This document shows positions 16,521-26,579 of a DNA stretch of 64,000 nucleotides, one piece after another (position 1 is the first letter of the stretch; each line of letters starts with the position of its first letter). Origin of the DNA: Aspidapion aeneum. Its lineage: Eukaryota; Arthropoda; Insecta; Coleoptera; Brentidae. The notes beneath the pieces are model-generated. The model saw only the letters and a list, made by a program, of their open reading frames with translations, was not told the DNA's origin and did no database searches. Location of the stretch: the NCBI GenBank assembly GCA_963576565.1, contig OY755039.1:86199207-86263206 (forward strand). Direction: 5' to 3'. A program made the position numbers and the translations under genes.

Positions 16521-17625
16521 GCGGCGTGTGGTAAAAAGCTTTGGGAGTGCACACCAAAAATAAAAAAAAATTGCGGCGCAGGCAAAAATTTTTTTTTGCA
16601 AATATTTAAAAAATTAGATATTTAGTTAGATATTAGTTACTTACCTATTATTATTAAATTATAAATAACTAATAAACTAATAATCACCTAGTTTACATAT
16701 TTTCTCTTCTAATGGCAAAGATGAAAATTTAATTACCTTTAAATATTGCACGCTAATGCTATCAGAATTAGAAACTTTCGCCATTGTCGTAAATACCAAA
16801 TCATCGAAATCAAAACAAACCGCCAGCGCCCGACCGATAATGCCAAATTAGTGGTGTGCAAATACTATCTACTCGATACTTTAATATCTAATACATGGGC
16901 GGATTCGAAGTAATTGAATCCTTTTACGCCAAATACTCGTTACTCGAATCCCGAATGGGACCGAAGCCAATGTGATACTTTCGTATCAATTGTATCGGCA
17001 TCGGCCGTATGAGTAACGAGTTTGGAGTACTTGTAATCATTTAGACCGATATTTATTTACTTAAATTATTAAATAAACTATTGCGTATACGTACACGATT
17101 AACAACATAGAAAATCTCAGTATTTATTGGATTTACCGATAATATAATGATTACTTAGTACCGAATACAAAAATTTGATACTCGAATAGGAAGTATCAGT
17201 ATCTACTCGATACTTGGAAAAGTAATCGTTGCCCATCACGATGCCAAATTGTCTAAGCGCACTAATTCAAAGTGCCCGTGAGATGCTCTAACATGCAACG
17301 CGAACCATGGGCGCGGAGGGCGTCACGGGGGTGCGGGCGGCATCGAGGCTAGTTTTTGTACAAGGCACTGCCGAAGGAAGGTTCAGATTATATGTACTGT
17401 AAAATTCTATTGGGACATCTCTTCCTCTCTTTCTATATTTCGTAATTAGAATGCGAGATAACATCTACGGTGCAAATAAAAGTGAATAATTAGATTCGAA
17501 CTAACTATATAGCGCATCCGCCATGCACCGCAGGTGGTTTGAACACGAATACAAACACATACATACCGGGTATTACTTTCTAGGTAATATTCCAGTCTTT
17601 ACTGAATTCGTTTGGGGTAATTATT
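16521..17625. mobile_element. Insertion of unknown class into the RTE
   Basis: About 1.1 kb interrupts the RTE between SMERQML and PLIRSKTKV on the minus strand. Its left side begins CAGCGGCGTGTGGT and then GTGCACACC. It is locally G+C-rich near 17290-17340, unlike its surroundings. It holds its own hAT-like MITE (16850-17240). The right edge has AACAAATTAAC repeated in tandem at 17629-17652. I could not define matching terminal repeats, so the class is open; the left tip loosely resembles the hAT element at 57394. Confidence 0.6.
16850..17240. mobile_element. hAT-like MITE, 391 bp, with flanking direct repeat
   Basis: Flanked by ATGCCAAATT on both sides (16840-16849 and 17241-17250). The ends are inverted: GTGGTGTGCAA at left, TTGCCCATCAC at right (9 of 11 matching), the form TAGTGATGGGCAA seen at many hAT tips. 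The interior has repeated TACTCG/ATCGATACT-like subterminal words. No coding sequence. A 10-bp direct repeat is slightly longer than the standard 8 bp for hAT. Confidence 0.8.
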
Positions 17626-18145
17626 AATTAACAAATTAACAAATTAACATTTGCCTTTCCATTGATCTTTGGGCTTTTGTTGTGTCCAGGTCTGGAATCC
17701 AAAGGTAAGTGCAGGAAGGATACATTGGTTATACACTTTCGTTTTGAGGTACTGAGCATATTTTATATTTCTTAATATGTAGCTTAGTTTACGGAATGCT
17801 GCCCAGGCCAATTTTACTCGTCTCTTGATTTCAGCTGATTGGTTTCTTTTTTCAGTTTAATAGAGTTTGTCCCAGGTATATATATTCCCCTAATTTACTC
17901 TGTTATATTTTCCTTTGGTTTTTTCTGAATGTAATATTTTCATCTGTGTTTTTAGGATTTTAGTTTTAGTGTAGTTCATACTTAATTATACAATATTTTT
18001 AGCTGCTGTATCCAGTTCTTCCAGCCGTTTTATCAGTTTTTCTTTCTTGTCTGTTATTAAGGCGATATCATCAGCATATCTTAGGTGGTTCAAGAATTGT
18101 CCCTTTACTTTGATGCCTATTTCTTCCCATTCTAAAGCACCTTAT
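17626..18145 (-). pseudogene. RTE RT palm/thumb fragment with intact YADD
   Basis: Near 18140-17990 the minus strand reads EWEEIGIKVKGQFLNHLRYA followed by DDIALITDKKEKLIKRLEEL, so the RT catalytic YADD box is preserved. After a degenerate stretch, 17850-17640 reads IKRRVKLAWAAFRKLSYIL and QCILPALTFGFQTWT, the AW-F-KL and TYG-ETW landmarks. The coding trace ends in SMERQML just before the insertion. Frameshifts and stops make it dead. Confidence 0.82.
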
Positions 18146-18566
18146 AAAACACGTGATTTTAAGCCCAATTTACTAGTGACATGTCTTCTCGAGACAACAG
18201 CGGACGAAAGCAATACTCTTTGTGTGACTCTATCTATTCACTGCATTCCAGAGACACGTATCTCGTCTCTGGTGCAGGCACCGTATTCTTTCACTTAAAA
18301 TAAGTTAGCCTGCAATTAACCACGCCTAGGTGAGTTTGCTATAAGATAAAATGCGTTATTAAGCATAATTATTATGCTAATCTATTGATTTTTGTTGCTA
18401 ATAAATCTGGTCATTTTCGTAGAGAGACACAGATTTATTTCCGACAATATAAAATGTAAAAATAATAAAGAGGAATATGTAAAAGCAGGTTCTTCAAAAA
18501 ATAACATATTCAAAAACGAGTCCCTCCCAACCAAAAATATGAACACAAAATATACCCAAAAAAGGA
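18146..18566. other. No recognisable gene
   Basis: AT-rich spacer upstream of the palindrome and hammerhead. Small open frames here lack domains. Confidence 0.35.
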
Positions 18567-18634
18567 TACAAATCCACAATGCGATGGAGCCTCATAAATT
18601 GATTTATCAGGCTCCGTCGCGTTGTGGATTTGTA
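18567..18634. other. 68-nt long palindrome (34-nt arms)
   Basis: TACAAATCCACAATGCGATG is mirrored by CGTCGCGTTGTGGATTTGTA around the centre AAATTGATTT, with GGAGCCT/AGGCTCC in the inner stem and only a few mismatches. In RNA it would form a very stable hairpin. It lies 41 bp upstream of a hammerhead fold on the same strand. Confidence 0.88.
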
Positions 18635-18675
18635 GTAGCCGGCCTGGCATTATCCAGGCATTCTTAAAGACTTAT

Positions 18676-18722
18676 GTCACACTGATGTGCTCAAATAAGA
18701 GCGAAACACATGTGTCTGTGGC
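18676..18722 (+). ncRNA. Hammerhead ribozyme-like fold (core A9 changed)
   Basis: Plus-strand order: stem I GTCACA (18676-18681), core CTGATGT (18682-18688), stem II GCTC-AAATAA-GAGC (18689-18702), GAAA (18703-18706), short stem III CACA/TGTG (18707-18714), TC so that the cleavage triplet is GTC (ending 18716), then stem I TGTGGC (18717-18722). Stem I extends outward through GACTTA/TAGTC. Every pairing and all core bases fit the hammerhead consensus CUGANGA...GAAA...GUC except the last core A, which is T. That change would be expected to weaken or abolish cleavage. Short stem III is typical of Penelope-like and retrozyme hammerheads. Confidence 0.72.
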
Positions 18723-19498
18723 TAGTCAGACCACACCTAATCGGAGTAACTAATACTTTGGTTAGGTAAGTGCGGGCAGATAAACAGCTGATCTCGTAAA
18801 AAGTGAGGTTGGTTTATTTGTTTTGTTTTGCAGTCGTTGATTTGTTGTTTATGTTGGTAGTGTGGTAAGTGTTTAAGTTTTGATTTACAGTTTTTAATTC
18901 GTTGTACATCTTACGAATCGCGGCCTGTTGATGAAAATTCATATTTTCGGTGCAAGTGCAGAGTTTTTTAATCTAACGGAGCATGGCTCTAGTGTTTTTC
19001 CCTGTAAAAGTTGCAAAAATATTAAAGTAAATGTTTGAAAACTCTCCGTTCTTCGGCTACACAATATTCGAGCGTAATACGACTGTTGACCAGGCCTTAA
19101 ACGCAGGTACTTGTTCGGCCTCGCAGCGAGGCATGCGAATTCTGCCTCAAATGAATACGCGCCTTTACGTCTTACGTTAAATAAATTTTATCAAATATCC
19201 AATCTGAAGCACAAGGAAAAAATGCTAGACGTCAAAAAAATATAAAAAATATCCGCAGTGGCGCAGCAGTAATCGATCATACCACATAACGTATCAATTC
19301 TCTTGCAAAATCCAATTAAAATAAGGGCTATCGGGAAGATGAAGGGGAATCAAGGGCATTATTTACGAAAATTTTATATCCTACTTAAATCTCAATTGAA
19401 AATAATAATATTCCTTCTTTTTTTTTCTTCGCAATTTTTATTGTTTAAAAAACCAACAGGGTGCTTATTTTAATTAACTTCAAATACTTAACTTAATA
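18723..19498. other. No recognisable gene
   Basis: Unassigned sequence downstream of the hammerhead. A CAG|GTAAGTG-like donor word near 18766 is not supported by a coding exon. Confidence 0.35.
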
Positions 19499-19600
19499 GC
19501 AGTGGCATCTGGCGACGGTAAAAATTGGGGGGGGGGGGCAGAAATTTATATTGCATGGAAAAGGAGATAAAAAAAACTTAGTGATTTTTATATCTGTTTT
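19499..19600 (+). mobile_element. Left-end fragment of the CAGTGGCGGCTG hAT family
   Basis: Starts CAGTGGCATCTGGCGACG, has a poly-G run and then CAGAAATTTATATTGCATGG and AAAAGGAGATAAAAA. The same order occurs at the left end of the element at 57394. No matching right end was found nearby, so this is a fragment or a diverged copy. Confidence 0.65.
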
Positions 19601-19742
19601 TAACCTCCAAAGCAAGTTCTTTTAAAAGAGTCTCTAAAACTCCATACTCATTTCTCTCTTTACTCCAGTTGCATATCCAGAAACGCCTCTATTTTCTCTT
19701 AATATAATAATATTTCTTAGTTCCTGAATTAGTAAACAACCA

Positions 19743-19958
19743 ATAACATTGACACTTGCACGTATTACTGCCCTTGGCGCCATTTTTATTCAACTAATTC
19801 AATCGATTTTTTTGGCTGTGGTCTATTTTAGTTAATTAACTTTAGTGGATCAATTAAAATCGATCCACTTTTTGTTCAGACAACAACCAAAAAATCGATC
19901 GAATTGGTTGAATAAAAATGGCGCCAATGGCAGTAATACGTGTAAGTGTCAATGTTGT
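19743..19958. other. Large hairpin, ~80-bp arms with inner palindrome
   Basis: The left arm 19743-19823 (AACATTGACACTTGCACGTA ... TTGGCGCCATTTTTATTCAA) is the reverse complement of the right arm 19879-19958, with few mismatches. The 55-bp loop contains AGTGGATC-AATTAAAATC-GATCCACT. This is probably a compact foldback MITE. No coding potential. Confidence 0.85.
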
Positions 19959-21589
19959 ACATTTGTTTGTATATGGTTCTTATTGTTTTTATTTTTAACA
20001 TCCGCTGTAGTTAGACCGTCTATTTTCATTTCCCGGGCAATCACATTTAAAGCATTTTCTCTGGCATCTTTATTTTTGTTACTATCTAGTCGATGATTCC
20101 AAAGATAGTCATTACTATGGTATAGTTCTATAAATTTAAACATAACACTCTCTGACCACTTTAAAGTTATTTTGTTTTAATCGTACAAGAATTATTGCTT
20201 GTTATATTATTATTACTCTACAAAACAACAAAACGCAAAATGCAATGAAATACAGTGATTTAAGTCAACCAACAAACGTTCACAAGCTTCAAACAAGATT
20301 CGACTCGTCTCAAAAATATTGATGGCTCATAACTTTAACGATAAAGCTTGAATGGATCAAATTTTTGTGAAATCGACAAAAGTTGACCGATTAAAGTTGA
20401 AACATATGTTCTCACAGTTCTTTTTATTCGATTTTAGATGAACAACCAAAGTTGATCAACTAAAATCGATTCGTGAGAACGCGCCTTAAAAGCCTGTTAA
20501 ATTGTTTGATAAAACAAAACTCGATAGACACCGACGCAAAGCCGATGTGATTTTCGCGCAATTATTATTAATTGGTATGAGTTCAAAATTAATATTAACT
20601 TTTTAGTCGATAATTTCGCGGTCTCATTTGGCAATTACATATTTTCCTTTCTCGTGATTGAACATTGTGCAAATTTATAGAGCATGTTTAAATTTTAAAC
20701 TCTGGCTAATAGTTTCCAAATCAATAAAATATTCTGTCGAAAAGTTTTAAAAGTTTGAACTTTATTCGAAAAATGCATCCACATGAATTTCAAACGAATG
20801 TTTAATTGCTAAAAACTGAGTTGATAGCTACGTTGCGTTCGTCGCTTCACTTTAGCAAAACGAGTATTTTAACATTACGATTAAACCTTTTATGGCCAGT
20901 TCAGATTCGACATGCTTGTTGTCTGATGTCCCAATTGCATAATTCTATGAAAAAACTTTGGCTAAAGCATAGGCGATTGTTTCTAGTATAAATGTATATA
21001 CAGCATGATTTAGGATTTATAGACCGCTTGCTGTGCTTAATGTGTGTAAGACAGAAATAATAGAGTGAAACATATATTTTGGGAGGTGGTGTCGTAAAAT
21101 ATTTTTCGCTGTTTTAGACCCCGTATTCGGGCTGGTAGTGAGAAAGCAGGGGAATACAACGTGATATCTCGTCTTTATGGAGTTTTTCGTCATTCCGTCG
21201 TGTGCAGGGTGAGAAGTGGATATTTGTTTTTCAGGCAAATTCTAGCTCAAGCAATGGCTATTTATTACATTTACCGTTCAAAAAAAATTACAGATGTTCA
21301 ATGGTATTTCGCGGAAAACAGCTGTCAATATGTGGCAAATGTATTTGTTGTCGTGTTTGATATAAGTAAAGGATATTCCAAGCCGTAGCACGATCCAAAA
21401 AATAGTCACCCATTTTCATCGAACAGAATGTGTCAATTTTTGCCACAAATGCAGTGGTGAAAAGGCACCTCCTGTCCTTGAAAAAGGAGATAAAAGAGAG
21501 CGGCGCGAAACTTCCTGTTTCAGTAAAGCAATTGCCAATGATGTGAGGTGGGCGATGATATTTCACCCTTAACCGTCTGTAACATTTTG
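19959..21589. other. 1.6 kb without recognisable gene
   Basis: Near 20440-20495 the sequence ends in GATTCGTGAGAACGCGCCTTA after a run of GATTTTAG/TAAAATCGAT words, resembling one end of a TTAA-type MITE; I could not find its partner. The open frames at 21161-21602 may include degraded N-terminal sequence of the mariner-like element but show no motif. Confidence 0.35.
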
Positions 21590-21800
21590 AAATGACATAC
21601 ATACCGGAATTTCAAATTATAGAAACCACAAGATATTTTTTCCAGATGATCAGTTTCAAAGAATGGAGTTTTGTGAAACCATGTTTGAAAAAGCGGATCA
21701 GGATAAAGTTTTGTTTTACAGACGAAAGTACGTTTAAGAATTTTAGTCTATGGACAAATCGGCTTAAAAGGGGGTTTCGTGTGCAAGTCGTGTCAGCTTT
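21590..21800 (+). pseudogene. Tc1/mariner-superfamily transposase fragment
   Basis: Two plus-strand frames together give a recognisable catalytic-domain stretch. One reads FPDDQFQRMEFCETMFEKAD at about 21639-21700. The other reads FCFTDESTFKNFSLW at 21710-21755. The FTDE-S-F-N motif holds the second catalytic Asp of DDE/D transposases of the IS630-Tc1-mariner group, preceded as usual by an R-EFCEW-like helix. A frameshift near 21705 and lack of the flanking domains make it a relic. Confidence 0.7.
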
Positions 21801-22689
21801 TTGCCGATAAGCCAAGTTTGTTAAGAGCACTCCATAGATCAGGTTTTGACTTGTTGTGATTCTGGTAAATGCGTGACTTTAAAGATATGGCCCCCACCAC
21901 TTTTTTTTGCACGATACTTTTTAAAACGATGTATCTTTCTCAAAAATAGTCGTAGAGGGTTGCAAAAAATGGCAAATGAATCAGTAAACACCCGCAATAA
22001 AATAACTTTCTATTTTGCTTCGTTTTTTTAGAAACAATAAAATAACTGAATTTTTACTTTTTTTTGGTATAGCTTGTAAAGTTTAATCTACATTCTTAAT
22101 AACACCAAAGCAAAATTTAAAAAAAAAAGTTTAAGTAAACGTTGTAAATTGAACATTTTTCTTTAGTTCGGTGTATATAAGTCTTATATAGATGTATATT
22201 TTATATTTGTTTCAATAAAAAAACAATTTGTTGTCACCAAAACGACTACCGAAAGTGTCTTACGGTACGCGGGCGCCTAAAAGGCGGCGCGCGGCTTTAC
22301 GCAGCTGAGGCGTCTAGTAAAACAGGTGATTTCTATTATTATTGTTATCGTTGTTTGATGGACATTATCAAACAACGTTGTTATTGTTATTTTTGAAAGT
22401 GAATATCAATCGACGAAAGTTTTTACAATATAGTGCAGGTGCTAGAGGTAGTTGAGTATGCAAAATATGAGGACCGCAGTTGGACAATGGATCCTAGCTG
22501 AGAATAGGTCACAGACTAACGATTTGGATGTTGCCGGGCAAGTTTCTGGTCCAATTTTTTTTATCCCACCTTCTTATATAGTCGTGTTCGAATTTCTAAA
22601 AATGTAACCAAGTTGACGCCCTAAAGATACAATGACATAGAAATGAAAAAGTTTTTTAAATTTTAGCTGCAAAATCCCCCAAAACCCCC
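21801..22689. other. No recognisable gene; local GC-rich patch
   Basis: A short GC-rich segment lies at 22265-22320 (GGGCGCCTAAAAGGCGGCGC), out of character with the AT-rich surroundings. No coding or RNA gene seen. Confidence 0.4.
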
Positions 22690-23380
22690 CAGACTCCCCA
22701 AATCCTTAAATTTTTAGATTTTTTTCAAATTTCCTTAAAAACTAAGCTTACGGAAAAATATGTAGTAATCTTTATTGTAGACCATAAAATTTCCTTTTCA
22801 ACAGTGTATATGTCAGTGGGGTACGACTAATGACAAACTCTCCGGCGGCGTCCGTTTATTGAGGTAGTGTAAATAAATTTAAAAAAGAAACATGTTTATT
22901 AAAGGTTTTACCCGATTTTCTCAAAAACCGAGCTCTATATCAAAAAATATAATACACACTTTGTTATTGACAATAAAATTGCCTTTTAAATGATGTATAA
23001 TAAGGCAATGGTAGTTTTGTATATAGCAATTTAGGGGCGTCCGTAAATAAAATCAATTTTAAAAAATCACTAAATTTATCAATTTTTTACAAGTTTTATC
23101 CAATTTTCTTTTGGCGTTTATTGTAGAAAATAAAATTTCCTTTTTAACAATGTATTAGTCTATGGGGTCAGGCTAATGACAAACTCTCCAGCGGCGTCCG
23201 TTTATTAAGAAAATATAAAAAAACTAAAGAAACCACATAGGTTTTACCCGATTATCTTAAAAACCAAGCTCTCTATCAAAAATTGTGACCTATAGTCGAT
23301 TGTAGACAATAAAATTTCCTTTTAAACGTGTATAATAGTGTAAGATTTATCTTCTGATTAAAACTTCACAGGCCTGTGCA
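22690..23380. repeat. ~150-190-bp tandem repeat, about 4 monomers
   Basis: The word GTAGACCATAAAATTTCCTT and its variants recur at 22777, 22970, 23122 and 23293. Each is followed by a TGTATAATA-like box, and in two monomers by TGACAAACTCTCC(G/A)GCGGCGTCCGTTTATT. Monomers are preceded by AAAACC(A/G)AGCTCT-like sequence. Diverged and non-coding. Confidence 0.75.
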
Positions 23381-23467
23381 ACTTAAATCAATTTTTACAA
23401 ATCACCAAACAAATTACACCAATTTTTTTAGTACATTTCAAATCAAGTAATTTAAACTTTGTTGTAT

Positions 23468-24095
23468 TAAAATCGGATAAAAAATAAAAAAGATACATTT
23501 GTCTTTAAATATGCTTATTCGCCATATTGAATCCGCCATATTTAAAAAAAGGCGCGATTATCACAATGACAATAAGTCAAAACCTGATCTGCTAGGTATG
23601 TTAAACAAATTTAAGTTAGTTTCAAAAAGTTCTAATGGTTTTCATTAAAAGCATAATTTTTAAATATACCCCAAAGACCCCTATTTTTTTCCAGTTATTT
23701 AGAAATAACTTAAAAACTAATTAACGCATTGGAACACTTAAACCACATTTGAATAAAGAATCAAATCAGCTATCTTTTTTATATACACTTTTTTTCTAGC
23801 TCCAATAATTTTATAAAAAAAATAAAAAAAAACCTTTTTTTTTAATTTTCTTTGTTTTTTTGACAAATTCAAAAAAATACATATTTTTTGACTAATACAT
23901 TTTTAAAAACATTACAAAGCAAGTATTGTCAACTTTGTTCCATGAAAATCGGATAAGAAATAAAAAAGTTACAATTTTTATAAAGATATGCCTTTCCGCC
24001 ATTTTGAATCCGCCAATCTTTCAAAAAACGCTTTACCAGAATGACAACAAGTCAAAACCTGATATATGGGATGCCCTTAACAAAGTTAGCTTATC
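23468..24095. repeat. Direct repeat pair, ~476 bp apart
   Basis: The block AAAATCGGATAAAAAATAAA ... CGCCATATTGAATCCGCCA ... AATGACAATAAGTCAAAACC (23469-23600) recurs at 23945-24065 with about one change in eight. It probably continues the tandem array to its left with a longer period. Confidence 0.7.
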
Positions 24096-24475
24096 GGCAG
24101 AAAGTTGGCATGACTTGCACACGAAACTTGATTTTTCCATAGACTATTTAACCATGCTGTATATTAGAAACCCATTTTGCTCTACTGATGTTGCAAATTA
24201 TTTAAATTTGTGTGCAAGATTCGGTACAGTAAAGTATTCACTCGGTTCAATTCATACCGCCCGTTTTCCGTCTCGTCTGTTTACACTTCATGTTTGGGGC
24301 CTTTTGATCAGTCTGGGTGGGGGCCTCTTCGTTAAAATCTGTTTGTATGCACCAGTAGAGGCTCTTTCCAGGCTACGACAAGAAAGAGCTCGTGTCTATC
24401 TGTAGCTCAGTTTATAGTATGACAGCCCGGTTTGCGTTTTTATTATTATCGTCTGATTTTTCTGTTTTTGGATTA
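24096..24475. other. Unassigned; open frame of unknown value
   Basis: The plus frame spanning 23926-24405 is open for 159 codons, but its first half lies in the repeat and no domain is recognisable in the rest. I do not call it a gene. CAGCCCGGTTTG at 24424-24435 is the likely tip of the repeat family represented at 27213-27515. Confidence 0.4.
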
Positions 24476-24758
24476 ATAGAGAATTATCGAAATTCAGCCA
24501 GTCTATAATTGTGCCAGGCACTATTTTGCCACATTCACATTGAAAACTGACAGTTGATCCTTCAAAATTGACATACCAAAGTCCAATTTAAAACTTTCGT
24601 CGTTTATTTTCAATTAATAAAAGAAGGCACTATTTATTCCGGTTCATATAGTAAACAAAGACCGTGTGTTGAAAGATCACAGCTGATATTACAATGTGAA
24701 GGTGTCAAAATTGTGCCTGGCATTATTATAGCCTGGCTTTATTTCAATAATTCTCTAT
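24476..24758. mobile_element. 283-bp MITE with ~50-bp inverted ends
   Basis: The left end ATAGAGAATTATCGAAATTC and the right end (reverse complement ATAGAGAATTATTGAAATAA) match over about 50 bp, including GCCAGNCTATAAT and GTGCCAGGCAC. The interior matches 27240-27400 in the same orientation. Non-coding. Target duplication unclear. Confidence 0.75.
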
Positions 24759-25006
24759 TTTAAGATTCACGAAGGTTATAAGATTGTTAAAGCACATTTT
24801 AATTGGTGTACAGCGTGTCCCATTTTTAATGGGATTAAATGGGAAACTCGGTTATTATTAAAGATATCGATTTTTTGATTGAACCGAAATGAACCGAACC
24901 ATGCCATTTTTCTGAGCCCTTAAAAATGGTGTAATCAGATTTTTGCTACACCTCGTAGTTTCGCTAATACAGGGAAGGGAGTTTTTGAAAAAAATTGTAT
25001 TTTTAA
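24759..25006. other. Spacer with a transposon-tip-like word
   Basis: TACAGCGTGTCCCATTTTTA at 24819-24838 resembles CAGGGTGTCCC-type tips. No partner found. Ends in the TTAA target of the piggyBac element. Confidence 0.4.
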
Positions 25007-26351
25007 CCCTCAGTTACTATCGTCTATTTTGGGTCACACAAGTACTATCGTGGGGTGTTCTGACACCCCAATTCCTTAAATTCTGTATTTTTTTTAAATT
25101 AAAATGTAAAATAAATCTGATAACGTATAGTCACTTTTTGGTTAATTAGCTAACTATTATTTCAAAAATTAACATAAACTTTATTAAAATGTACTCTGTA
25201 GTGAATAATATTCAATCTGGTAACAAAATTAAAAACTAAAAAATATGTGATCCTTAAAAAATTTATTAAAAAAACAACAGTTGCTTTATAAAAAAATCCT
25301 CTGAGTTCCTCTTTCCTCAGACACGTGACTATCAATCTGTAACAAATAAACGTTTATTACTTTTGTAACAAAAAAAATAACAAGGATATTTGACAAACAA
25401 TTTTTCTATATTATAAAGCGTTGGCACCGTATGCCATGAGTGTGATTTCACTGAAAATCGACCTGTATAACTGATCTCCCGGTATATAAATTGTAAAATA
25501 CAAAAAAAAACAACAGCAATTTTTAATTTTTTACAATATATATACAGGGTGATTTACTTTACTGGTCTGCTTCTAAAGCTTTTGCAAAATGATCCTTACC
25601 TTTATTGGCATTTCTGGCAGAATGCAATATCTTCTGAATGTTCCCTACAAACATGTCGATTGTAGCTTTTACCCTTCATCTTGATTTTGCGATCTTTGTG
25701 ACTTGGACATAGACGACACCTTCCATAGTTTCTTATGGCTCCTGGAGCGGTATCTTGGTTGGGCGGAACTCCAAGTAAGGTTCTATTAATTCCTTTTAGA
25801 TTTTGAGATAGCTCGGGAGTTTCAAGTTGTCTTCTTGCTTGGTTTTGTATAAGCTGTTTTTTTCCTAAAATGTATCCGTTAGCATCAACTTCCTCCAAAC
25901 TGTTATTATCGCTTTCATCAGCTGACAAAACCTCGTTATTATCATTAACTGAGGAGACCTCGAACTCAAAATCAGTGTTGTGGTTACTGTGCTGACTTTG
26001 AGCATCACAAGTCACTAATCTGTTCATTTTCAATTTCTAAGTCATCCACATCATCATAAAAATTGTCAGAAAGTTGATGAAGCTCTTTTTCGGTAAAAAA
26101 TCTTTTCATTTTTGTAAGTCCACCAAAAAAACAAAACACCTTTAAGTACAATCGTGGGGTGTTTTGGCACCCCAAATTTCAAAATTTCGAAAACCCGTAA
26201 AAAAAAATAATCTTTTTTGGCACGATTCTGCTCCCTTAGACAAGCTGTGAAAATACCAAAAACAAAAAAAAAATGGCTATAAAAACATAGAAGCTGTAGC
26301 ATAAAATATAGGTACTGGGGTGTCGAGACACCCCACGATAGTAACTGAGGG
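25007..26351 (-). mobile_element. piggyBac element, internally deleted, perfect 17-bp TIRs
   Basis: TTAA flanks both ends (25003-25006 and 26352-26355). The ends are CCCTCAGTTACTATCGT and its exact reverse complement. Subterminal palindromes of the form GGGGTGT-4 nt-ACACCCC occur near both ends (25053-25074; about 26317-26334, directly against the right TIR), and CAATCGTGGGGTGTTTTGG lies near 26150. The minus strand codes a shortened transposase relic. CCC tips with TTAA duplication are diagnostic of piggyBac. The perfect TIRs suggest a fairly young, mobilisable derivative. Confidence 0.95.
25602..26109 (-). pseudogene. piggyBac transposase N-terminus joined to C-terminal zinc finger
   Basis: The reading starts at ATG 26107-26109 with MKRFFTEKELHQLSDNFYDD, a typical acidic piggyBac N-terminus. 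A frameshift near 26030 passes into the 25602-26033 frame (143 residues). Its first ~60 residues are Asp/Glu/Ser/Asn-rich, and its last ~40 form a cysteine-rich finger: Cys106, Cys109, Cys129, His132, Cys139, Cys142. One C-x2-C pair of the usual motif is replaced by Gly121 and Tyr124. The whole catalytic DDD domain of roughly 400 residues is missing, so the two ends are fused directly. It cannot transpose, but the fusion might still bind element ends if translated (inference). Confidence 0.88.
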
Positions 26352-26355
26352 TTAA

Positions 26356-26579
26356 TAATCCCTTATTAACTCGCTCATTTTGCAAGATATTTTTATTCTT
26401 TTAAAACCTTTTTATAGCAACTTTTTTAGAAGAAAATAATCACGTTGTCAATGTTTTATAATATTGTTTAGTTTTTGAGATATAGTATTTATCATAAAAA
26501 AACTAAATACGGACCTGGATTTTTTTTATTACTATTTTGATTGGTTTTATGCTATTATTATCACAAAATAATAATTTTA
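26356..26579. other. No recognisable feature
   Basis: AT-rich spacer between the piggyBac element and the tandem duplication. Confidence 0.35.

Larger units (their letters stand above)
16235..18145 (-). mobile_element. RTE-like LINE, minus strand, split by a 1.1-kb insertion
   Basis: The RT C-terminal half lies at about 18145-17626, and the extreme C-terminus lies at 16520-16235. They are in the right order and orientation for one element, separated by unrelated DNA (16521-17625). The 5' end is truncated just before the YADD box. The 3' end has almost no UTR after the stop at 16235 and a (TAGA)n tail, both typical of RTE-clade elements. Related fragments are at 51870-52660 (minus) and 53395-53850 (plus). 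Confidence 0.83.

Noticed and set aside
23926..24405. 159-residue protein-coding gene
   Set aside because: Its first part lies inside a direct repeat whose other copy is not open, and no domain is visible.
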